The notes under the pieces are model-generated. The model did no database searches and was not told the DNA's origin. It saw nothing but the letters and a program-made list of their open reading frames with translations. Of a DNA stretch of 64,000 nt, positions 36,237 through 48,200 are shown piece by piece; positions within the stretch are counted from its first letter, which is position 1; the number at the start of each line of letters is the position of its first letter. The translations under genes were made by a program, and so were the position numbers. Origin of the DNA: Ricordea florida (lineage: Eukaryota; Cnidaria; Anthozoa; Corallimorpharia; Ricordeidae); assembly GCA_949710005.1 (NCBI GenBank), contig OX453286.1:5398701-5462700 (forward strand). Direction: 5' to 3'.

Positions 36237-39200
36237 CTGCAAAGGATAACAACAAAAGGAAATTAAATAACCAACAGTGAATGGACGAAGCCGAGTAGAC
36301 GTAAACTGAAGTTTAATGCAGATCAAGGTTGTTGTAACATCCCCTGAGAAGCTTATTTTTTCTAAGATTTCTGATCACATTTGATAAACAACGAATAAAG
36401 AAGACCCTACAAAATTCGATGTCTTAAGTTTATTCTCATCTCTCCGATCTCGCATAAAAATATAGCCATGGACGAAACAAAACATTAAGATAGTCTTTGC
36501 CAACTAGATATTGGATTATGTTCTTGAAAAACGTGAAAAGTTGGCAATTTAGTTAAGTGACTCGGAAAGCGTTAAAAAGGCAGTAACAAAAGCGGATGGT
36601 CCCAGTTACCTACTCGGGATTGCCAGCCTTGACTAGCGAAACAAAACAAAATTGCCACAAAATAATTTCGTTATTGCCCAAGCTTAATCAAGCTCAACCA
36701 ATCAAGTTCTTTCGTGCGTTTTTATTGACCTCGACTTCGACTCACTCAACAGTCAAAAACACAAACAAGAACTTGACAACAGCTTGGTCGTTAACCCGTA
36801 TCAGATATAAGAGATTGTGTGTTTTCTCCCATTATTATCAACAGATCCCATGAAAATAGATCACTTCTTCGTTGTTGTGACCGAGAATGTGTCCAAGATT
36901 TCCTCCAAAAGTGGGATTTTTCTCTAAGAGTTATAACCAGTCTTTACCGTCATGATGGCAATCAATTCCATCTCCAAAGAACCCATCGTTGCAAGAGCAA
37001 CTGTATGAGCCCACGGTATTGTGACATTGAGCGTTCACGTTACAGTTGTTTGAGCGGTAGGTACGTGGTGTAAGCATCGTGTATGGCTATGGAGAGCAAT
37101 GTATGCCATATATTCACTAACGGGGAACCACTATATGATGCTTACACCACGTACCTACCGTTTGAGCCGGTGGCGCATTCGTCATAATCTGAAAAATAAC
37201 GATAAAGTAGCTGCAATGACTAGGATAAGAAGTAAATAAAATTTATCACTAATAACAAGAGATGCTCCAAGAATGCAAACTTTACCGGTGCAAGTAACAC
37301 CGTTTCCAGTATATCCAGTCCTGCAAGAACAACTATATGAGCCCACGGTATTGTGACATTGAGCTTTCACGTTACAGTTGTTTGAACCAGTGGCGCATTC
37401 ATCGTAATCTGAAAAATAACGGTAAAGTAGCAATGACTAGGATAAGAAGTAAATAAAATTTATCACTAATAACAAGAGATGCTCAAAGAATGCAAACTTT
37501 ACCGGTGCAAATAAGTCCGTTTCCAGTATATCCAGTCCTGCAAGAACAACTATATGAGCCCACGGTATTGTGACATTGAGCGTTCACGTTACAATTGTTT
37601 GAGCCAGTGGCGCATTCATTGTAATCTGAAAAATAACGGTAAAGTTAGCAATGACTAGGATAAGAAGTAAATAAAATTTATCACCAATAACAAGAGATGC
37701 TCAAAGAATGCAAACTTTACCGGTGCAAATAAGTCCGTTTCCAGTATATCCAGTCCTGCAAGAACAACTGTATGAGCCCACGGTATTGTGACATTGAGCG
37801 TTCACGTTACAATTGTTTGAGCCAGTGGCGCATTCATCGTAATCTGAAAAATAACGGTAAAGTTAGTAATGAACAGGATAAGAAGTAATAAGAATTTATC
37901 ACTAATAACTGGAGATGCTCAAAGAATGCAAACTATACCGGTGCAAATAAGTCCGTTTCCAGTGTATCCAGCCCTGCAAGAACAACTATATGAGCCCACG
38001 GCATTGTGACATTGAGCGTTCACGTTACAATTGTTTGAACCAGTGGCGCATTCATCATAATCTGAAAAATAACGGTAAAGTAGCAATGACTAGGAAAAGA
38101 AGTAAATAAAATTTATGACTAATAACTAGAGATTCTTCAAGAATGCAAACTTTACCGGTGCAAATAAGGCCGACTACTATGTAAGCGTGTTTATAAGTTG
38201 GTTTTTAGGTTATTTTCAAATTTGACAGGAAAATCTCTGTCCTTTTTTAGCTTATAGGTTATTTTCAAATTTGACAGGAAAATCTCTGTCCTTTTTAGCT
38301 TAAGGGTTATTTTCAATTTGGTGGGTGCTTTAGTGTTTATAAGTTGGTTTTTAGGTTATTTTCAAATTTGACAAAAAAATCTCTGTCCTTTTTAGCTTAC
38401 GGGTTATTTTCAATTTGGTGGGTGCTTTAGTGTTTATAAGTTGGTTTTTAGGTTATTTTCAAATTTGACAGGAAAATCTCTGTCCTTTTTAGCTTATAGG
38501 TTATTTGAAAATTTTGACTGAAAATATCTGTCCTTTTTTAGCTTATGGGTTATTTTCAAATTTGTCAGAAAAGTCTAGGTTCTAGGGGAAAGTATCGACA
38601 AAGTTTTTATAAGTAGGTTTTTAGGTTATTTGAAAATTTGACAGGAAAATTTGTCCTTTTTTAGCTTAAATTTATAAGTGGGGTTTTTTCAGATCACAAA
38701 AAATTGATTTAAAGGATGGGTAATATTCATAAAGATTAGTTATGGACCCAAAAAAAAGTTTTGCGGAAAAGCCAGAAGAAAATGGCAAAATAATAAGAAG
38801 TTTAATAATAAAACAGTTAGTAAAAATTATCAAAGAAAAAGGTAAAAAATTACCAAAAAATGTAGTTATGAAAGAGTTGCGTAAAATTCCAGAAATTGAT
38901 AAGTTTTTCGTTAATAATCCAAGCCAATTACAAATTCCAATTCAAGAAATTGGTTTATTTCACGATCAACCACAAATATCAAGAACTCCAAGAAGAAGGA
39001 AACTAGCACCAACTTTTATAAAACCACAAAAACCAATTCTTGATGAGCCGGTACCTGAAATTAATGTTCCAATTCTCAAACCAATAAATAAAAAGCTTGA
39101 GGATTTAATCAATGAAAATATTATAAAACTTACTAATAGTAAAAAATCTCAACCAAAAAAGAAGGGTAAAAATTTTTCTGACAGTGTAAGAGATGAATTG

Positions 39201-42200
39201 AAGGAAAAAACTAAAAAGAAAAGAACAACAACCCTCAAAATATTTTCAATAAACCTAAATGAAGATGATCCCCTAATTCGAAATAACCCGAGAATAAATG
39301 AAAATATTATTAGAATTAGGAGGAATCTAAATAATGATTTGACAGAAACAATTTATAATGAGTTAGAACCTCAAATAGAAATGGGGGTAAGAATTGTTTT
39401 TAGTTTTTCTGCTTTGATTCAAAGAGGAAATGGAGAAATAGCTTATCATTTTCATACATTTAGAAGCGGAGGAACTTTTAATTCCCTTTCAGAAATAAAA
39501 AAATATATAGAGAGGTGTGAGGGTGAGAGATTGAGCTTAGAAGGAGATGCTTGGATGAGAGCATATTTACCCCCAGAAAAGAAGATTAATAAACCAGGTG
39601 TTAATGAAGGTGGAGTTGAGTTTAGAGAAGTACAAATAAAAGTTATTAATACCAGACAGCCTTTAGTTGGGTGCGGAAGATTACCCGATGAATTACGAAA
39701 GAAAAGATGTATTTACTCTGTAGATGATAAAGATGATAATCTCTGTGTATGGCGGTGTTTGGCTATTCTAATGAAAATTCTTGATGGTAAACAAAACCCT
39801 GAAAAGGACATAGAGAAAAAATCATTATATCTAGCTAGAACTTTTTATGGCGATAAAAAACTAAAAAAAGAAGATGTTAGATCAACAAAATTGGTTGATT
39901 TTGAGAAAATTTCAAAAACTTTTTCCATAAATATTCGGGTTTATGAGCAGAAAGATATAACAAATTTTAAAGTTTGGAAACTGGTGTTTGGGAAAAATAA
40001 TTTCAAAGATGATTTGCCAAGTTTAAATTTAGGTCTTTATAATAATCATGGGTTTTTCATTAAGGATCTTGATCTTCTTGCTCAAAACTGGGTATGCCAA
40101 GGATGTAAACAAAAATTTACCAGACACGAAGATTTAAAAAGGCATTTTACCAATGAAACATGCACAGGAGGAAAGACACAAATATTATGCACGGGAGAAA
40201 AGATAAAACACATCATGAATGAATCTGACAAAGTTTTTTATGGGGGTAAAATAAATTTTAGTTATAAAGCGTGTAGGTGGATAGAACACCAATCTAAAAT
40301 TATGGGTAAACATATTCATCACGCGCTTTGTGGTCATGGTGGTGAAAGGTGTTATAGGGATGAGGAGGGGAATGAGATTTTGTTTGACGGATACGAGCCT
40401 GTCACAAATACAGTTTTTGAGTTTTATGGATGTAAATGGCATGGGTGCCCGTGTTCAGCAATCGACAAAATTAAATATAATGAAACTATTGAAAGAGAGA
40501 ATATGATAAAAAGTTTGGGTTATAATGTAGTATCGGTTTGGGAGTGTGAAAATCCTGAATTACCCAAAATATGGTTCAAAAGGAAATTTAATCCATATCC
40601 CTATTTTATTGATTACGATTTTGAGGGATTATTACAAAAAGAAGATAAACAGATTACTGATGATTTAATTTTCACCCATACTCACATTCCAGTTAGTGTT
40701 GCACTAATCGATAATTTAACAAAAAAACCCGTTTTTATTTGCAACCAAAATCCTGATCTCCTCATAAAAGAATTCGTTGAAAAATTGGAGGAAATAAGAA
40801 AAATTATAGTAGAAAAGGTTAGAGAAGAATACCCGCTTCCTGATCAAGATTCCTTACAAAAAAATGTCTTACAAAAATATGAAGAATGGTGTAATCAAGT
40901 ACCTGTTTTTGGGTTTAATAGTGGAAAATATGATATTAATTTGGTTAAAAGGCATTTTATAAAACACATGACCGATAAAACAAAGGAGATTTTTATTGCA
41001 AAGAAACAGAATAGGTATATGTTTTTAACAACACCGAATTTCAAATTCTTGGATATAATGTCCTACCTTGCGCCTGGAGTTTCTTTTGATAAGTGGTGCA
41101 AAGCAAACAATTGTCAAGCCCAAAAACTTGTACTTCCTTATGAAAAATTGGACGGATATGATAAGCTTTCCTTAGTTGGACCCGTGAAACATGAAGATTT
41201 TTACTCTTCCTTGAAAAAGAAAAACATTTCAAAAGAAGAATATGAAGAATATTTGCTAGAATTCGAAAAGAGGGGATGTGTTACAATGTTAGACTGGTTG
41301 AAAGAGTATAATTTGAATGATGTTATTCCCTTTCTAGAAGCTCTTGAAAAAACAAGGAGATTATATTATCCAGACGAAATTGATATATTAAAAGATGCCG
41401 TTTCCATTCCAGGCGTATCAATGAGGGCTGTTCTAAATAAATACCAAAAAATGAAGAAGAAAGGTGATCCTGAATTGTACGCCCCAGGACAATACTGTAT
41501 TCATAGGTGCTGTAATAATGAGTTTTGCAAAAACTGCCAAAAGATAAGAAAAGATTGTAAAATATGCGACAAAAACAAGATTTATAAACTATTGAAAACG
41601 GGTATGGTTGGAGGCCCAAGTATTATATTTATTAGATATGCGGAGGCAGAAAAAACAATGATTCGCCCTCATAAATATAAATTTCCGGAAAATTGTGTGC
41701 GAATTGCTGGCTATGACGCAAATGGTTTGTATCTATACTGTTCTGGACAAGAAATGCCATGCGGAAAAGAAGAATGCGTTGAGGTTGAAAATCCATCGGA
41801 TCCTAAATTTATTAAGAAGATTTGCAAAGATATTCTTGACGGAAATCTTTTCGGATTTTGCCAAGTTGATATCCATGTCCCCGTTCATCTAAAAGAAAAG
41901 TTTGAAGAGTTTTCACCTCTATTTATTGTAGATGAAGTTCCTGAATATTTAGTACCAGAGCATATGAAAGAATATCAATTAGCGACAGGTAGAAAACATC
42001 TAAAAGCCAATAAAAAATTGCTTGGTGTTTCCAAGGCAAAAAAGATATTTTTATATACACCTATGATAAAATGGTATCTTAATCATGGTTTGGAGATTAC
42101 CGCCATCCATAATATTTTAAAGTATGAATCGGGAAGGCCCTTTGGATTTTTTCCAAAAGAGGTGGCAGACGCAAGAAGAGATGGAGATATTGAGGTTTTA

Positions 42201-45200
42201 TTGGAAAAACTAAGTAAAGCCTTTGATGAAAACAAGATTGACGATGTAGTAAAAATTACCAATGAATTAAACCAATTTCATGATATATTTAAAGTTATTG
42301 AAGAAAATAAAGATATCAAAGTACTGATTGAAAAACTAAAACCAAAGTACAAAGGGTGTAAAGAATTAGCCGACACGAATAAACTTAGGGGAAATTCTTT
42401 CTATGGGAAAATGATAGAAGATAAAGAAAAACATAATATTACAAGGTATACTCAGGATGAGGAAGAGGTTGAAAAAGCTCTAAGATCTGCGTTCTTTGAG
42501 GATCTTAATGAAATAAATGACACATATGAAATAATAAAACGAAAAAGATTAATAAAAATAGACAGACCCTATCAATGCGGCATCGCGGTGTATCAGCTAG
42601 CAAAATTAAGAATGCTGGAATTCTATTACGATTTTCTAGATAAATACGTAGATAGAAAGGATTTTGAGCTGATTCAAATGGATACAGATTCAATGTACAT
42701 GGCAATTTCAGCCGAAAATTTGGATAATATTATAAAACCCGAAATGAGAGAAGAATACTTTAGTGGCGGAAAAGAAAAATTCCTATCAACTTCTAAATAT
42801 CACGATAAGACTCCGGGTTTGTTCAAAAATGAGTTTGATGGTATACGAATGATTGCAATTTCTTCAAAATGTTATTACGCGGAGGATGAGAAAGGAAAGG
42901 CAAAGTATAGCTGCAAAGGTACAATTCATAGACAAAACGAAATGAACTGGGATAGATACATGTCAGCTTTGAAAGGGGCAATTGATATGTCACAAAATAC
43001 AGGTTTTAGAATCAATGATAACCAAATTGTGACATATACACAAATTAAAAAAGGATTGAATGCATATTATGATAAAAGATGGGTTTATGAGGATGGAATT
43101 CACACAAAACCATTATATTAGATCATTTTAAAACAGAATTAGGGGGTAACTCTGTATCATACGGAATAACCTGTAATTCTTCACGTACAAAACCGCGCCT
43201 TGGGCCATCCTCTAAAAAGTATAAAATAGGCTGATTAGGAGAAATTCTACTTCCAGAAATATAATAAACTTTTATACTCCAAATGGGGTCTGTGGCTCTT
43301 CTTCTTTCTCCGCCTTCAAGTTCACCGGGAGATAATAAATATCTAACCTTAACTTCAGTTGGTAGTCTAACCTCATCAAGCCCCACCGCGCGTTTGTAAT
43401 TTTTAGTTTCAATATCAACCTCTTTCATTTTTATGGCCTTATCGGGCTCTTTACCGGTTATTCTCAGCAGTGTATTATTCAAAGTTTTTAGAATAGCTGG
43501 TAATCTTTTCACCCATACTCTTGATCGCCCGTCACTAATCATTTCCTGCGCATATTGATGACTAAATAATTTTTCTCCTAATATTCTATTTGCATTTTCC
43601 ACAAATGCTTGAGCTCTATGATTACCAGCTTCACTTCTTTGTATCTTCACATTATGGTAATTCATGAGTTTACTAACTTCTCCCATAAATTCTTTACCAG
43701 GATCAACCATTAATGTTTTGGGATATTTCAATCTTCTAGAATATATTTTCTTAAAAGATTCTGATATCTCTCGACTTTCTTTTGAGGTTAATGCTTCAGC
43801 ATCTTTATATCTCGAGGCGATATCAACCACAACTAACGCGTATTTATATGCTTTTCTTCCGACTTTATCGTGCGGTAAAAATAATAAATCTGCTTGGTGA
43901 ATCTGATTGGGTTTATCCACAGTCCAGTGCGGCCTAGGTATATATTTAGGCGCGGGTAGATAGATTTGCCATATTGCCTGTTTCTGCAACCATTGTTTTG
44001 CATCATTTTCACTTACTTTCGCTTTCTCAGCTAATTTAGGAATTGCAGAATATCCTTTCCAATACCCTTTAGCCGAATAATATATTTTTGAGAGTATATT
44101 TTCGTTGTTCATTTAAAAATTAACAAATTATCTTATAAATCAAATGGTGTCGGAAGAAGAAAAAATAAAATTTACCGAATACCAAATTAATCTCATGAAA
44201 AAAATTATTAGAAAAAAAATTCTATATATGGAAGATGGCGATCAAATTTTTAATGTTTTAATTTTAATTCCCGAGGCGAGAGAAGGTTTGTTAAAACATA
44301 TTTCCAAGTTAGAAAATAGAGCAACACAGGTTTAAAGGTTAACCAAAGTATCTTATAAATTACAATGACGTCTGAAAAAATTAACCCAAATAGAATTCCC
44401 AAAGAACCCTTTGGTTTGAAAGCAGAATCAACACTGAATCGAATTACTCTCAATCCATCCACAGCCAGTCCGGGAGAAACATTATATATAAATATTCCAA
44501 AACTCGCCGAGAATTTAGTGATTGTGCCCGGAAGTGTATCTCTTCTATTTGATTTAGATGTTGAGGGTCATGCTAATAACACAGTTGTGAATAATGTGGG
44601 TCGTAATCTTGTAACCAGACTGAAAGTTCTTTTTGGAGGAGAAACATTGCAAGATACTCAAAGATATGATTTATTTCAAACATATCATGATTTATTCTTA
44701 ACTGAAGAAGAGCGCGAGGATAGATTAAAACAAGGTATTTCTTCGTTAAATATTAGAAAACTTAGAACAAAATCTGGAGATGCAAAAACACAAGATGTAA
44801 AAGAAGTTGCTCTCGCTAATGTTCATGGTTCAAAGTACAGAATACCAATAAATCATCCTATTCTAAATGATCATGGCGTTTTTTATCCGAAAGCGTTGGA
44901 AAATCATCTTATATTTGAGCTTACACTTGCCCCGATCGCTAATATTCTTATTTATTCTGATACAACTAAAGCACCATCATATTCAATCAAAAACTTAGAG
45001 TTGGAATATTCCTCAATTTCAAGCGAATACTTAGCCCGCGAGGCCCAAGCAGCTTATCAAGTCGGTAAAGGATTCTTTTATGAAAATATTACCTTACACA
45101 AAACTTTTACATTTTCCATTGGCGGCGATGGAGTTATTAATCAGCATATTAATTTACCTAGAAGATCAATGACTGGGGTATTATTTTTGTTTTTAATGCC

Positions 45201-48200
45201 TCAAGCTGCAGGAGCAAGGGATTCTGAAAATTTTTATAATCCAGGTATATCTTCCGTTGAAATTGATGTTGATGGCGTTCCAAATAGAATATACTCCAGG
45301 GGAATGATTCCGTCCGATCTTTGGGAATCCGTGAAGAAACGATTTCACCGGGAACAAATTTCATTGAAAGAAAAAGAATTTTACTCGGATAAGTTTGCTC
45401 TTTGGGTAGATACTAGAACTCATCCGGATAATGATATTCATGGCGGCGGACTTGCTCTAAATAATACGCACGATGGCGTAAAAATAGAAATTAAAAGGAA
45501 ACAAGGCGGAACTGGAACAATAACTTGTCATATGTTTGTTGTAGCTGATGCAATGATGGAGATTATGAATTCAAGTTTGAGATCAATTAAGTACTGATCG
45601 GGAATCTAAAAACATAGTGTTATGATACAAAAAAATCATGGAAGATTTGCGAGATAAAATACCATTTCATTGTATTATAACAGGACCCACAAATTGTGGA
45701 AAAACAAAGTACTTAATTGAACAGCTCCGTGGTCCTTTCCGAAAAGTTTTTGAATATATTGTTTTAATTTGCCCAACCTATTCTAAAAATAAAACATATA
45801 ATAATTTTGCTCGAGGAGATGAACATTTTTATGTATTATCGCCAGATGCAAGTAATTCAGATGAGATCAATGAATTGTTAAATGATTGCCAAACTTTATT
45901 CTCTGGTACGAATACATTAATAATTCTAGATGATTGCGCTGTATCCTCCGATCTGAAGAAAAGATCCAATAAGTTTATAGATTTGGCATTTTCCGGCCGG
46001 CATCATGGATTATCAATGTGGGTCCTCACTCAGCAATTAACATCGATAGCAAAACCATTCCGGGAAAATGTAGCCTGCGTTGTTACTTTCCATAATCCTT
46101 CACAAAAAGGCATGAAAATGTTTTTTGAAGATTACGGAGGAGATATGGATTATGAATTAGGAAAAAAGTTTGTACAACTACTAAAAACCGAAAAATATTC
46201 TAGACTTTGTTTGAGTTTGCGATATCCATTTAATTGCTATTTAGAGATACCAGAAGTGATTTAACAAAAGATGGCTAATATTGGAGATTACATTGACCAA
46301 CCAACAGAAAAAACTGAGGCAAAGGATAATGACGAACTTGAAATAAAACAAGAATCACTTGCCATTCTCGCCGCCTTATAATTAGGAACAACAAAGGAAT
46401 ATTTGGGAGCGGAAATGAGTCTGGGTGATATAAAAAAATTATCTGCAAAAGATGTTGAAAAATATTTTAATCGTTATCAAGCAGTAATGGGAAAGAAAAT
46501 TAATGGAGGATTAGTAGATTCATCCCTTCAATTAGTTTCTAAACTTATTTCATATTTAGTTCCAGTTGATGATATAGAATCTCTTTGCAATGATTTGAAG
46601 AATGATGATTTGGTTAATCGTGAATTAACAAACATTGTTGGGCTCTTGGCATTGAAAGCAGGAAGATTGGCAGCACTTGCTAGCGGGCTATTTCAAGTAG
46701 CTAAACACGTTAAATTCAACAAAAATCAACAATTTTCAAGAGAAGAACCAGCAAAATCTAACACAACTGATCAGGAAACTAAGCAATCTGCTGAAGGTGT
46801 TGATACAGTATATTAAACAGATCTAAAAACTTATTTGTAGCATCTAAATAACAATGTCTGAACAAACTGAACAAAGTGCAGGAGGAGATGTGGAGCAAAT
46901 TACGGCTGAACCCAAACCAGATACCAAAAAAAGGGAGAAAGATCCTAAAAAAGTAGCAGCCGGTAAGAAATTAGCAGAATATAATAAAAAAGCAAAAGAA
47001 GCATTAGCCAGGGAGATGAAACGTGAGACGCAAAACGAAAATGAAGATAATCAAGAAAAGACAAATAATGATTATAAATCGTGGCTACCAGAGTTATCTT
47101 TTACTACTGTTTTATCTGTTGTCGGATTGGGGTTTACAGCATTTGATCTTTTTATGAGATACCAGGAAAAAGCTAGGGTTGAATATTCTAATAGGATACC
47201 TGATTTATCGCAAGTTCCACAATTACCGCAACCAAAAAAGATACCATTTTCTGTAGCTCCAAAATCTTTAGGAATGGAATAATTATAAATTATTTTTTAC
47301 TACATAAAGTTATTTAAAAGTTTCTTACTGATGTAGTAAAAAATCATGTCAACTGAAAACAAACTTGTGAAAACTGTAACTGATTCTGCGGTACTTATCG
47401 GATTAGGTGCCGGGGTCGGGTATGTGGCTAAAAAGATGATGAAAGAATCATTTTTGAGTGATCCATCCTCAAGTATTACAAATTATGCAAAATGGGTTGC
47501 AGTATTATCCGGAAGTATGTATCTAAAAACCTATTTAGAGGATCAAAAGATTTTACCAAAATAATGGCATTAGCATCAATAGCAATGATGGGGTTAGGGG
47601 CTGTATTAAATGCAACAGCATTTACCGGGGGAAATATTCTTGCAAAATATTTATCTGGACGCAATGTGGATACAGAAAAAATACGACACGATAAAGCAAT
47701 GGAAAAATATCAAAGAGATTACGCAGAATATCAGGAAAAAAGGCAAAAAATGCTTGATTGGAAAATGAAGAAAAAAGATGAAAAATATCAGGCATCAAAA
47801 AATATTTCGACTACAAATCAGGCTTTTGAATTGTATGGCCAAATGCAAGAACCGAAATTCTCTGATTATTACAAACCAAACGATGACCAAAAGACTGGGG
47901 AAATGGTATATGTCGGAGCCGGAATGATGGGTTTGGGGTATGCGGTAAGTAAAATATTATAAATTATTATTTTGTTATGTAACCAGTAATTGGGTTATAT
48001 AACATAAAGTATTGTAATTAGTTCTCCACTAAATCAAAACTCCTCCCGCGGGTTCGGGGGCTAAAATGTCTATATTCACTTTCACTTTCGCTTTCATCGT
48101 CATAACCAATATAAGAAGAAGCAGATTCTCCGTCAGAAATAATTACTTCGGGATTATATTTTCTGCGGGGAGCCAATCTTTTAATTTCTTTTTTCGTTTC

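Noticed and set aside
36596..37073. Plus-strand coding frames upstream of the EGF exons
   Set aside because: No domain or splice support was seen, and they overlap an EGF exon on the opposite strand.
38173..38700. CRISPR-like array in the terminal repeat
   Set aside because: Units are imperfect, vary in period, lack unique spacers and occur at both ends of a eukaryotic mobile element.
47492..47563. Upstream start for the 132-residue gene
   Set aside because: It would overlap the preceding gene by 24 codons, whereas the ATG at 47564 overlaps its stop exactly and begins a typical hydrophobic N-terminus.
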